Assembly: GCA_002316835.1 (NCBI GenBank) | Contig: DCEG01000097.1 | Location: 1-12,998 of the forward strand | Direction of reading: 5' to 3' | Source: Bacteroidales bacterium UBA1035 | Lineage (GTDB): Bacteria; Bacteroidota; Bacteroidia; Bacteroidales; Dysgonomonadaceae | Length of the DNA: 12,998 bases | Shown here: positions 5,444-12,561 of the stretch, piece after piece | Position numbering within the stretch: the first letter of the stretch is position 1 | Layout of the letters: each line of letters begins with the position of its first letter | Notes under the pieces: generated by a model | Told to the model about the DNA's origin: nothing | Databases searched by the model: none | What the model saw: the letters and a program-made list of their open reading frames with translations, nothing else | Position numbers and translations under genes: made by a program

Positions 5444-7714
5444 ATGAGTGAAGAAGAAAAAATTGTTGCAGAGGAAAGGATGATAGAGGATGAGTTTCAG
5501 GCACTTATCCACGATTATTTAAATTCGAATCACCGGCGTAAAGTGGAGATTATTACCAAGGCTTTTAATATGGCCAAGGAAGCCCACAAAGGTTCACGCC
5601 GACGTTCGGGAGAGCCGTACATTATGCATCCGCTGGCTGTTGCACGTATTGTTTCCAGAGAAATGGGACTTGGCTCAACATCTATATCGTCTGCATTACT
5701 ACACGATGTGGTTGAGGATACCGATTATACAGTTGAAGATTTAAAAGTAATTTTTGGAGAAAAGATTGCTCAGATTGTTGACGGACTGACTAAAATTTCA
5801 CACGGAATGTTTGGAGAGAATGTATCTGCACAAGCAGAGAATTTCCGCAAACTACTGTTAACCATGTCGGAAGATATTCGTGTTATCCTCATAAAAATTG
5901 CCGATAGGTTGCACAACATGAGAACCTTATCGTCGATGACACCAGCCAAACAATTTAAGATTACCGGTGAAACCATGTATATTTATGCCCCGTTGGCACA
6001 TCGATTGGGGCTATTTGCCATAAAAACCGAGCTCGAAGAACTTTGCTTTAAATACGAACATCCTGAGTCTTATGCGGAACTTGAGAAAAAGGTTGAGATG
6101 TCAGCTCAGGAGAGGTATGAAATCTACGAGAGTTTTGCTGAGCCGGTGGTAGAGGCGCTTGATAAGATGAATATTGAATATGAGATGCGTGCTCGTGTAA
6201 AGTCTCTTTATTCCATCTGGAAGAAAATGCAGGCCAAAGGTATCGATTTCAATGAAGTTTATGACCTTTTTGCGGTTCGGATTATCTTTGAAATATATCC
6301 CGGAATGGATGAGAAAAAGCAATGTTGGGATATCTATTCTGCTATTACCGATATTTACAAACTTCGTCCAGATCGTATTCGCGACTGGGTAAGCCATCCT
6401 AAAGCCAACGGCTACCAGGCGCTTCACCTTACGGTGATGGGTCCCGATGGAAAATGGATAGAAATTCAGATTCGCAGTCGGCGAATGGATGACATAGCAG
6501 AAAAAGGTTTTGCCGCTCATTGGAAGTACAAGGAAGGTCGAATAGAAGAGGACAATGAACTGGAAAAATGGCTTAAGACTGTTCAGGAGGTGTTGGCAAA
6601 TCCCAACCCCAACGCCATCGATTTTCTTGATACCGTGAAAATGAACCTGTTCGCTTCTGAAATTTTTGTTTTCACTCCCAAAGGTGAAATAAAAACATTG
6701 CCGCTTGGCGCTACCGCGCTCGATTTTGCATATAATATTCATACTCGCATAGGTGATCACTGTCTGGGAGCGAAAGTAAATCATACATTAGTTCCGCTTA
6801 GTCAGAAACTGAAGAGCGGTGATCAAGTAGAGATTTTAACATCTCAATCGCAACAGCCGCAGCCTGAATGGCTTAACTACGTAACTACAGCCAAGGCACG
6901 AACAAAAATTGAAGCGGCCCTTCGCCGACAGAGACGAAGAATAAGCGAGCGCGGACAAAGAATGTTGGCAGAATTTATAGGTGAAGACCAGCTCGACAAT
7001 ACCTTGTACAATAAAGCGCTGAATTATTACAAAGTAGAAAAAAGAGAAGATTTGCACTATGGACTTGGCAGCGGCGATCTGAAACTTCCGGATACCAAAG
7101 AAAAACTACTCAAACAACGGGAAACGGCAGAACCCAAACAAGACAACTTATTCGTCCGCTACATGAAGCAGGCTATGAGTGGTTTCAAAAAAGTACCGGA
7201 AGACAATAAAGGACATGAAGTTGCCAGTGCAAGTGGTTCTGCTAAAGGAGGAATTGACAAAAAATCGATTTATAAATTACAGGAAATCAGTTTCAGGAAG
7301 AACTTCATTGTTGCTTCTTGCTGTAATCCGCTGCCGGGAGATGATGTCTTTGGATTTATTACCGATAAGAATGAAGTGGAAGTTCATAAGCGATCCTGCG
7401 AGACGGGAATAAAACTCAAATCGAGTTTTGGAGAAAGGATTGTTCAGGTAGAGTGGAGTGATTATAAACAATATTCTTTTTTATCGTCTATTGTTTTCAC
7501 TGGAATCGACAGGATAGGGATCTTAAATACGATATTGTCTAAACTGGCAGAAGATATCGTTGTAAATATTCAAAGTGTGAATGTTACTTCAAAAGATGGT
7601 ATTTTTGAAGGAGTTTTTCATGTTCATGTGCACAGTGTGGAAGACGTTAATGTATTGATTTCCAAAATAGCAAAAGTGGACGGCGTTACCACCGTCCACA
7701 GAGCTTTAATTTAA
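5444..7714 (+). CDS. rel: Bifunctional (p)ppGpp synthetase/hydrolase (RelA/SpoT family)
   Basis: A 756-residue long RSH protein that makes and degrades the stringent-response alarmone (p)ppGpp. Domains in order: HD hydrolase with intact HDVVED at residues 87-92; RelA/SpoT synthetase from about 245 to 365, with RVKSLYSIWKKM and GYQALHLTV; TGS (about 405-470); a helical linker; a Cys-Cys region (SCCNPLPGD, Cys 626-627); and a C-terminal ACT domain (about 680-756). The RIRD stretch at 311-314 sits where monofunctional RelA has EFDD and bifunctional enzymes have a basic RxKD-type motif, so both activities are expected. I chose ATG 5444; an in-frame TTG at 5432 would add four residues but is less likely. 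The stop is 12 bp from the stop of the convergent small-protein operon. A perfect hairpin lies in the last codons. Confidence 0.93.
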   Translation: MSEEEKIVAEERMIEDEFQALIHDYLNSNHRRKVEIITKAFNMAKEAHKGSRRRSGEPYIMHPLAVARIVSREMGLGSTSISSALLHDVVEDTDYTVEDLKVIFGEKIAQIVDGLTKISHGMFGENVSAQAENFRKLLLTMSEDIRVILIKIADRLHNMRTLSSMTPAKQFKITGETMYIYAPLAHRLGLFAIKTELEELCFKYEHPESYAELEKKVEMSAQERYEIYESFAEPVVEALDKMNIEYEMRARVKSLYSIWKKMQAKGIDFNEVYDLFAVRIIFEIYPGMDEKKQCWDIYSAITDIYKLRPDRIRDWVSHPKANGYQALHLTVMGPDGKWIEIQIRSRRMDDIAEKGFAAHWKYKEGRIEEDNELEKWLKTVQEVLANPNPNAIDFLDTVKMNLFASEIFVFTPKGEIKTLPLGATALDFAYNIHTRIGDHCLGAKVNHTLVPLSQKLKSGDQVEILTSQSQQPQPEWLNYVTTAKARTKIEAALRRQRRRISERGQRMLAEFIGEDQLDNTLYNKALNYYKVEKREDLHYGLGSGDLKLPDTKEKLLKQRETAEPKQDNLFVRYMKQAMSGFKKVPEDNKGHEVASASGSAKGGIDKKSIYKLQEISFRKNFIVASCCNPLPGDDVFGFITDKNEVEVHKRSCETGIKLKSSFGERIVQVEWSDYKQYSFLSSIVFTGIDRIGILNTILSKLAEDIVVNIQSVNVTSKDGIFEGVFHVHVHSVEDVNVLISKIAKVDGVTTVHRALI
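7672..7699 (-). terminator. Hairpin in the 3' end of the Rel gene, possible terminator for the convergent operon
   Basis: GTGGACGG (7676-7683) and CCGTCCAC (7692-7699) form a perfect 8-bp stem with an 8-nt loop inside the last codons of Rel. On the minus strand the stem is followed by TTTTGCTATTTT, an acceptable intrinsic terminator for the small-protein operon that ends at 7727. On the plus strand a T-run occurs only about 20 nt later, so termination of Rel there is less clear. Confidence 0.4.
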
Positions 7715-7726
7715 TTGAGTATTTTT

Positions 7727-8107
7727 TTATTTTCGCTTTTTTCCTCCAAACAATTTACCTGTGATCTTTTTTGCAGCGAAAGCAAGAATGGCAGGCTTAG
7801 CAACTCTCCATGCTACACCACCTATCAAAGGCAAGTTAGAAAGCGCTAGGTTTAACCAGGGATTTCCCGGTTTTTTTGTTTTAAAGGGAACAACGGAAGA
7901 CGATGAACCATAAGACAGAGTGTCTACTGTCTCTGTAAACTTGTTCTTAATGCTTGATGCTACACCTTTAGTTAGCATCGAGCCCCAATTATCTGCCAGA
8001 TACTGAATCTGGTAGCCTAATCGTTGTCCTGAAATTGCGCGTTCTTCCCGCAGTTTTTTCTTTTCTAAGTGGAGTTCGTCGAGTGGAGTGAGTTTGTAAC
8101 TTTTCAT
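7727..8107 (-). CDS. Basic membrane-associated protein of unknown function, YqjK-like in layout
   Basis: A 126-residue protein that I cannot assign to a family. Residues 8-45 are a charged, probably helical segment rich in Lys, Arg, Glu and Leu (ELHLEKKKLREER). Residues 46-80 are polar with a SYGSSSS stretch. Residues 84-112 form a moderately hydrophobic segment with a Gly pair and Trp (NLPLIGGVAWRVAKPAILAF). The end is strongly basic (GGKKRK). Its ATG overlaps the stop of the upstream holin-like gene by one base (TGATG), so translation is probably coupled. The third place in a YtxH-like, DUF1469-like, basic-protein series resembles E. coli YqjK, which also has a charged N-terminal helix and a hydrophobic basic tail. 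This is an analogy of layout, not demonstrated homology. Confidence 0.75.
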   Translation of the reverse strand: MKSYKLTPLDELHLEKKKLREERAISGQRLGYQIQYLADNWGSMLTKGVASSIKNKFTETVDTLSYGSSSSVVPFKTKKPGNPWLNLALSNLPLIGGVAWRVAKPAILAFAAKKITGKLFGGKKRK

Positions 8108-8487
8108 CAGCTTTTAGTTGTGTATTTAACCTCCTCGTCTTCCTTACGTTGTAGAAAATCGATTACAGAATTAATAATAGAGTTCTTTAATGGTTTTTTT
8201 ATCAACAATAAAACTAAGGTAATGACAACTGCTCCTAGCGTGACAGCACCAAAACCTTTCCAGTTACTATCAAAAACGTCTCCTAAATAAAATCCGAGAG
8301 TAAGAAGTGCCAATGCCAATATAAGAAAAATGAAACTTCCCAGAAATATGGCAAGGGCTGTTGATGCCGCGCCCTTGCTCGCTTTTTCGAAAGCTTCGAG
8401 TTTTACAATTTCAATGGTGTTTGTTACATAACTTGTAACATCGCCTTTTATCTCTTCAAATAAACTAGTAACCGTTTTATCCTCCAT
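8107..8487 (-). CDS. Holin-X/DUF1469-family membrane protein (YqjE-like)
   Basis: A 126-residue protein with an N-terminal amphipathic region (residues 1-37), two adjacent transmembrane segments at about 40-69 and 78-97, and a charged C-terminus (LQRKEDEEVKYTTKS). This matches the DUF1469/Holin-X family (PF07332), often annotated 'phage holin family protein'. Despite that name, the chromosomal context (no lysin or phage genes nearby) argues against a lysis function. E. coli YqjE, a stationary-phase inner-membrane protein, has the same architecture. The gene starts 29 bp after the YtxH-like gene and overlaps the next gene by one base, so the three form an operon. The exact function is unknown. 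Confidence 0.8.
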   Translation of the reverse strand: MEDKTVTSLFEEIKGDVTSYVTNTIEIVKLEAFEKASKGAASTALAIFLGSFIFLILALALLTLGFYLGDVFDSNWKGFGAVTLGAVVITLVLLLIKKPLKNSIINSVIDFLQRKEDEEVKYTTKS

Positions 8488-8516
8488 CGAAGTGGTGTGT
8501 TAAAAGTGAGAAAATC

Positions 8517-8759
8517 TTAGTGCTTGGCTAATTCCTTTTTTGCGATTTCTGCAATGTCGTCAATGTCTTCTTTCAGATCGTTAACTTCGCTTTTTCCTTT
8601 GTAAACAGCCGATTTTACATTGGCGCGTACTTTGTCGGCAAATGCGTTTGCTTGCTCAAGCCATTCTTCTTTTTTGTCACTTCCCATAATGTAGCCAACA
8701 GCTGCTCCAAGTGCAACACCAATTCCTAATCCAAGTAATAATTTTGCTTCTGATTTCAT
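8517..8759 (-). CDS. YtxH domain-containing small membrane protein
   Basis: An 80-residue protein with a short N-terminus, one glycine-zipper membrane segment (Gly 10, 12, 14, 18 and 22, residues 6-25), and a long charged helical tail (28-80) rich in Lys, Glu, Asp and Ala. This is the YtxH layout (PF12732), a family linked to general stress in Bacillus. It also resembles DUF883 proteins such as E. coli YqjD, in which the glycine-zipper membrane anchor is at the other end. It is the first gene of a tight three-gene operon and lies 119 bp downstream of miaB on the same strand. No clear promoter or terminator was found in that gap, so read-through from miaB is possible. Confidence 0.8.
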   Translation of the reverse strand: MKSEAKLLLGLGIGVALGAAVGYIMGSDKKEEWLEQANAFADKVRANVKSAVYKGKSEVNDLKEDIDDIAEIAKKELAKH

Positions 8760-8878
8760 AATTTTGTTTTTTAGATGTTAATAGTCTGTTTGTTTTGAAA
8801 TGTCTTTTTTCAAAGTTGTCTATTAATAAAACGTTTTTTTTTTGAAAATGTTTACTCGTCCCGGAAAAAGTTAATTTG

Positions 8879-10234
8879 TCAGCTCTCGATAGGTTCGCCA
8901 AAAAGAGTTGCAGCAGTGGATCCGGTGACTTTAACTTTTACGAATTCTCCAATTCTGTGATTTTTCTTGTCAAAGATTACTACTTTATTCTGATCGGTTC
9001 TTCCAAAAAGCTGTTCACGTGATCGTTTTGAGAAACCTTCTACAAGTACTTCGAATTCTTTTCCTACATCTTGTTCGTTACTTTTTTGGGATAATTCAAG
9101 CTGAAGATCAATGATTTCCTGTAAACGGCGACCTTTTACATCTTCCGGAACATTGTCTTCCATCTTTTTCGCGGCATATGTGCCCGGACGTTCTGAGTAT
9201 TTAAACATAAATGCCGAATCGAAACCTACCTCCCGCATGAGTGAAAGTGTATCCTGATGGTCTTTTTCCGTCTCACTGTGAAATCCGCACATAATGTCTG
9301 TCGAAAGCCCACAGCCGGGAATAATGCGTTTAATAGCGGCAATACGCTCTAAATACCATTCTCTGTCGTATCTCCGGTTCATTAGCTTCAACATACGTGA
9401 GCTTCCCGATTGTACCGGCAGGTGAATATAATTGCACAAATTTCTGTATTTAGCGATGGTTTCCAGTGTTTTGTCGTTCATATCCCAAGGATGCGACGTG
9501 GTAAACCTGATGCGCATCTTAGGTGCTTCTTCAGCAACCATTGACAAAAGATCCGAAAAATCAATGATTCTGTCACCATCTACATATTTATAAGAATTTA
9601 CGTTTTGTCCCAACAGCGTTGCTTCACGATAACCTTTGTCTTTCAGATCTCGAATTTCGTTCAGAATGCTTTCCGGCTCACGGCTTCGTTCACGACCGCG
9701 GGTAAAAGGAACAATACAATAGTGACAAAATTTATCACATCCGCGGGTGATGGAAACAAATCCTGAAATATTTACCCCGCCCATTTTCAGGGGAATAACA
9801 TCTTTATAGGTTTCGGTCTTGGAAAGTTCAACGTTTATCGCTTTTTCTCCTTTTTCTGCTGCGCCCATCAGGTTGGGTAAATCGAGATATGCATCGGGGC
9901 CTATCACCAGATCGGCATGGTGATTATCAATCAACTCTTCTTTCACGCGTTCAGCCATACATCCTAAAACACCTATAATCAGATCGCCTTTTTTCTTCTT
10001 TTTCAAAGAATTAAAATAATCTAATCTTTGGATAACACGTTGTTCGGCGTTCTCTCTGATGGAGCATGTGTTAACGAATATAGCGTCGGCCTCTTTATCG
10101 TTTTCAGTAATGGAATAGCCATCCATTTCCATAATTGCCGCGACTACTTCTGAATCGGCGACATTCATCTGGCAGCCGTATGTCTCGATGAATAATTTTT
10201 TTTCGTTTGAGATATTTGTTGTTTCTGTTGTCAT
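8879..10234 (-). CDS. miaB: tRNA-2-methylthio-N6-dimethylallyladenosine synthase MiaB
   Basis: A 451-residue radical-SAM methylthiotransferase that converts i6A37 to ms2i6A37 in tRNAs reading UNN codons, using two iron-sulphur clusters. The N-terminal UPF0004 domain carries the three auxiliary-cluster cysteines: Cys21 (ETYGCQMN), Cys57 (NTCSIRENA) and Cys92 (LGCMAERV). The radical-SAM motif is CDKFCHYC (Cys166, 170, 173) followed by IVPFTRGRERSR, typical of MiaB rather than RimO or MtaB. A C-terminal TRAM domain (about 385-447) includes VEGFSKRSREQLFGRTDQN. Length is normal for the family. The ATG at 10234 is supported by the KKLFIETYGCQMN core beginning 12 residues in; the leading MTTETTN is poorly conserved. 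The gene diverges from a regulatory interval with an inverted repeat at 10290-10308; I could not find a consensus promoter for miaB itself. Confidence 0.95.
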   Translation of the reverse strand: MTTETTNISNEKKLFIETYGCQMNVADSEVVAAIMEMDGYSITENDKEADAIFVNTCSIRENAEQRVIQRLDYFNSLKKKKKGDLIIGVLGCMAERVKEELIDNHHADLVIGPDAYLDLPNLMGAAEKGEKAINVELSKTETYKDVIPLKMGGVNISGFVSITRGCDKFCHYCIVPFTRGRERSREPESILNEIRDLKDKGYREATLLGQNVNSYKYVDGDRIIDFSDLLSMVAEEAPKMRIRFTTSHPWDMNDKTLETIAKYRNLCNYIHLPVQSGSSRMLKLMNRRYDREWYLERIAAIKRIIPGCGLSTDIMCGFHSETEKDHQDTLSLMREVGFDSAFMFKYSERPGTYAAKKMEDNVPEDVKGRRLQEIIDLQLELSQKSNEQDVGKEFEVLVEGFSKRSREQLFGRTDQNKVVIFDKKNHRIGEFVKVKVTGSTAATLFGEPIES

Positions 10235-10289
10235 TTTTCTGTCTTTTTTCTCTAATTCAGCATCTAGTCAAAAAGATTTTATCAAAACG

Positions 10290-10308
10290 TTAGTATATTT
10301 TATACTAA
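10290..10308. promoter_or_regulatory. Perfect inverted repeat between divergent transcription units, possible operator
   Basis: TTAGTATA (10290-10297) and TATACTAA (10301-10308) form a perfect 8-bp inverted repeat with a 3-nt spacer. It ends 4 nt before the -33 box of the plus-strand promoter at 10313-10344 and lies about 55 bp upstream of the miaB start. The position fits a regulator-binding site. No regulator gene is in the window. Confidence 0.4.
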
Positions 10309-10312
10309 AATA

Positions 10313-10344
10313 TTTGTAGAATCTAAATTCTTAGCTTACTTTTG
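10313..10344 (+). promoter_or_regulatory. Strong Bacteroidetes-type promoter
   Basis: TTTG (10313-10316), a 20-nt spacer and TACTTTTG (10337-10344) match the -33/-7 consensus exactly. The spacer contains a small inverted repeat (AGAAT/ATTCT, 10318-10331). Transcription should start near 10350 and would first read the possible small RNA that ends at the terminator at 10400-10431. Confidence 0.7.
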
Positions 10345-10349
10345 TCCAC

Positions 10350-10432
10350 GAACGAAAAAATAAAAATTTTTTCATAGTTAAGGTTTTGGTTAAACAATTA
10401 GGGGTGGCTGTGAAGTTGCCCCTGATTTTTTG
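10350..10432 (+). ncRNA. Possible small RNA of about 80 nt, or attenuated leader
   Basis: A consensus promoter ends at 10344 and an intrinsic terminator ends at 10431, with no start codon or plausible reading frame between them. The predicted transcript has two hairpins: an A/U stem of 8 bp (10354-10361 with 10366-10373, 4-nt loop) near the 5' end, and the GC-rich terminator stem at the 3' end. It belongs to no RNA family I recognise. It could be an independent small RNA, or the leader of the downstream 10496-12508 unit with partial read-through. The second promoter at 10464 favours an independent unit. Confidence 0.4.
10400..10431 (+). terminator. Intrinsic terminator upstream of the membrane-protein/CoA-transferase unit
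   Basis: AGGGGTGGC (10400-10408) pairs with GTTGCCCCT (10415-10423) as nine pairs, three of them G-U, around a TGTGAA loop. GA and six T residues follow (10426-10431). It lies between two plus-strand promoters and ends whatever starts at about 10350. Confidence 0.7.
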
Positions 10433-10463
10433 TATAACCCTTCCTTTATTCGTGAAAATTGAT

Positions 10464-10471
10464 TACTTTTG
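10464..10471 (+). promoter_or_regulatory. -7 box for the 10496-12508 transcription unit
   Basis: TACTTTTG is a perfect TAnnTTTG match, 24 bp before the ATG at 10496. It shares the 11-mer TTACTTTTGTC with the promoter at 10313-10344. No clear TTTG is found at the right distance upstream; the nearest similar string is TTTA at 10445-10448 with only 15 nt between. Confidence 0.5.
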
Positions 10472-10495
10472 TCGGACTGCAAAATTAATCAATTT

Positions 10496-10963
10496 ATGGA
10501 ATTCGGCGACATTATTTATCTATTACTCATGCTTGCCTTCTTTGTTTTTGGAATTTTTAATGATTCCAAAAAGAAGAAAAAGAAGATAAACAAGAGCACA
10601 GAGCCCATTAATCGTGAGATTCGTGAGGTGTTTCGTGAGGTTTTTCAAAACAAGGAAAAGCAGCCTGTTCCGCCCCCAACCCCAACAACTGTAAAGAGAA
10701 AAAAACAGCCTGTAACTACGGCTACAAGCACTGCTAAGTATACTCCTCGGGAGTTTCAGTCTTCATTGGATTTGGTAACCAACTTTGAGGGTGAATCCTC
10801 ATTGAAGGGTTCCATGTTTGCGTCTGATTTGTTCGATGGACAAAAAGAAATGAAAGCAAGAGAAACATTTCACCCTATTCTGGAGCAATTGAGAAGCAGA
10901 GACGGGCAATCTGAAATACGCAAAGCAGTGATTTACAGTGAGATTTTGAATAGAAAATACTAG
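10496..10963 (+). CDS. Single-span membrane protein of unknown function
   Basis: A 155-residue protein I cannot name. One N-terminal membrane segment (about residues 5-22, IIYLLLMLAFFVFGIF) is followed at once by a run of lysines (25-30), giving a cytoplasmic C-terminal body by the positive-inside rule. The middle (55-90) is a Pro/Thr/Lys-rich linker (PVPPPTPTT). The last residues, EIRKAVIYSEILNRKY, resemble a short conserved tail that I recall from Bacteroidales hypothetical proteins. I chose ATG 10496 because it places the membrane segment at the N-terminus and lies just after a -7 box. An in-frame TTG at 10469 overlaps that box and is unlikely to be used. The gene ends 42 bp before the CoA-transferase gene, with no terminator or promoter between, so the two are probably co-transcribed. 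Confidence 0.7.
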   Translation: MEFGDIIYLLLMLAFFVFGIFNDSKKKKKKINKSTEPINREIREVFREVFQNKEKQPVPPPTPTTVKRKKQPVTTATSTAKYTPREFQSSLDLVTNFEGESSLKGSMFASDLFDGQKEMKARETFHPILEQLRSRDGQSEIRKAVIYSEILNRKY

Positions 10964-11005
10964 TAGTATTATAGAAAAGCTAACAATAATAAACAGAAAA
11001 AATTT

Positions 11006-12508
11006 ATGGGTCTTACTTATGTAACAGCAAAAGAAGCTGCTGCTCTTGTCAACCACAACGACAACGTGGGTTTTAGCGGCTTTACACACGCCGGATGTCC
11101 TAAAGTGGTTCCGGTTGAGATTGCAAAACGTGCCGAAGAAGAGCACGCAAAAGGTAATCCTTTCAAAATTGGCATGTTTACCGGAGCCTCTACCGGTGAC
11201 TCTGTCGATGGCAGTTTGGCTCGCGCCAATGCGGTGAAATTCCGTACACCATACCAGACAAACAAAGATATGCGCAACGCTATTAATGCCGTGCAGCACG
11301 AACCGGTGCAGTATTTCGATATGCACTTGTCGCAAGTGGCGCAGGAAATCCGATACGGATTTTTGGGCGGTGTTGATGTGGCCATTGTAGAAGCGTGCGA
11401 AGTTACCGATTCGGGTGAGATAGTTCCGACTAGTGGTGTTGGGATTATGCCGACTATTTGTCGCTTGGCGAAAATAGTTATTGTTGAGTTGAACGATAAG
11501 GTACCTACCAAAATGCGTGGCGTACACGATTTATACGAATTGCAGGATCCTCCAAAACGCCGTCAGATAAATATTTTTGAAGTGCAGGGACGCGTTGGCT
11601 TAGAATATGTGAAGGTTGATCCTTCAAAAATATACGTGGTAAAGACCAGTCAAGAGAATGAAGGCAGCGGTTTTGCTCCGGTTGATGAGATTACGGCAAA
11701 AATCGGTGAAAATGTATCGAGCTTTTTCGTTTCAGAATTGAAAAATGGAAATATTCCACCAACTTTTTTACCCATCCAATCGGGTGTAGGTAATATAGCC
11801 AATGCCGTGCTCGCTTCGATGGCACAGAATAAAGATATTCCAAGATTTGAAGTTTATACTGAAGTTATTCAGGATGCCGTGCTGGATATGATGCAGAAAG
11901 GATATATCTCTTTTGCCAGCGGTTGCTCGCTTACGCTGAGTAATGAAGCCATGGAGCGCTTTTATCGCGATCTGGACTTCTTTAAGAACAAGCTTGTGCT
12001 CCGTCCGTCAGAGATTTCCAATAATCCGGGAGTTGTGAGACGATTAGGTGTTATCGGTATTAACACAGCCATCGAAGCTGATATCTTCGGTAACATCAAT
12101 TCCACGCATGTTATGGGTAACATGATGATGAACGGTATCGGTGGCTCGGGCGATTTTACACGAAGCGCCTACATCTCTATTTTCGTTACTCCTTCTACTG
12201 CGAAAGATGGAAAGATAAGCGCTATTGTTCCAAAAGTGGCACACGAAGACCACAGCGAACACTCGGTGAAAGTAATTGTATCAGAGTATGGTGTTGCCGA
12301 TCTACGCGGTAAAGGAACGTATGCACGTGCTGAAGAGATAATCGAGAAATGTGCTCACCCGAACTATCGTCCGTTGTTGCACGATTATCTTAGCTTGACA
12401 AAAAAAGGGCATACACCACAAAATTTATATGGTTGTTTTGAATTTCATAAAGCATTTATGGAAACCGGCGATATGATTAATGCTGATTTTTCGAAATATA
12501 AGAAATAA
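11006..12508 (+). CDS. Acetyl-CoA hydrolase/transferase family CoA-transferase (succinate CoA-transferase type)
   Basis: A 500-residue class I CoA-transferase of the Cat1/AarC type (PF02550 plus PF13336). Such enzymes move CoA between acetate and succinate, or related short-chain acids, and so save a thioester bond in fermentation or the citrate cycle. The N-terminal domain (about 1-220) includes VGFSGFTHAG (21-30) and FTGASTGDSVDG (58-69). The C-terminal domain carries GVGNIANAV (260-268) and the catalytic glutamate in YTEVIQD (Glu286), which forms the glutamyl-CoA thioester. Further family stretches are GINTAIEADIFGNINSTHV (about 352-370) and VSEYGVADLRGKG. Length is typical. The acid specificity (acetate, succinate, propionate, butyrate) cannot be read from sequence. 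The start ATG 11006 fits the family N-terminus. A strong terminator follows at 12526. Confidence 0.9.
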   Translation: MGLTYVTAKEAAALVNHNDNVGFSGFTHAGCPKVVPVEIAKRAEEEHAKGNPFKIGMFTGASTGDSVDGSLARANAVKFRTPYQTNKDMRNAINAVQHEPVQYFDMHLSQVAQEIRYGFLGGVDVAIVEACEVTDSGEIVPTSGVGIMPTICRLAKIVIVELNDKVPTKMRGVHDLYELQDPPKRRQINIFEVQGRVGLEYVKVDPSKIYVVKTSQENEGSGFAPVDEITAKIGENVSSFFVSELKNGNIPPTFLPIQSGVGNIANAVLASMAQNKDIPRFEVYTEVIQDAVLDMMQKGYISFASGCSLTLSNEAMERFYRDLDFFKNKLVLRPSEISNNPGVVRRLGVIGINTAIEADIFGNINSTHVMGNMMMNGIGGSGDFTRSAYISIFVTPSTAKDGKISAIVPKVAHEDHSEHSVKVIVSEYGVADLRGKGTYARAEEIIEKCAHPNYRPLLHDYLSLTKKGHTPQNLYGCFEFHKAFMETGDMINADFSKYKK

Positions 12509-12525
12509 GCATTAAACGATTTTTC

Positions 12526-12561
12526 AATTACGGGGTGGCTATCGGCTATCCCGTAATTTTT
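12526..12561 (+). terminator. Intrinsic terminator of the CoA-transferase gene
   Basis: AATTACGGGGTGGC (12526-12539) pairs with GCTATCCCGTAATT (12545-12558) as a long stem of about 14 pairs with two G-U wobbles and a short loop. The stem ends in a T-run to 12561. It starts 18 bp after the stop codon. Confidence 0.9.

Noticed and set aside
6101..6784. 227-residue open frame antisense to the Rel gene
   Set aside because: It is fully contained in a strongly conserved gene in the opposite strand, has no recognisable domain, and its composition is that of a reverse-complement shadow.
8107..8487. Phage holin and hence a prophage remnant
   Set aside because: The family name is historical. No lysin, capsid or integrase is nearby, and the operon context matches chromosomal stress-type DUF1469 proteins.
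8811..8818. CAACTTTG on the minus strand as the -7 box of the YtxH-like operon
   Set aside because: One mismatch in the -7 box and no TTTG at the expected distance; too weak to annotate.
10799..11527. 242-residue minus-strand open frame across the unknown protein and the CoA-transferase
   Set aside because: It is antisense to two better-supported genes, has no domain and no promoter, and spans their intergenic gap.
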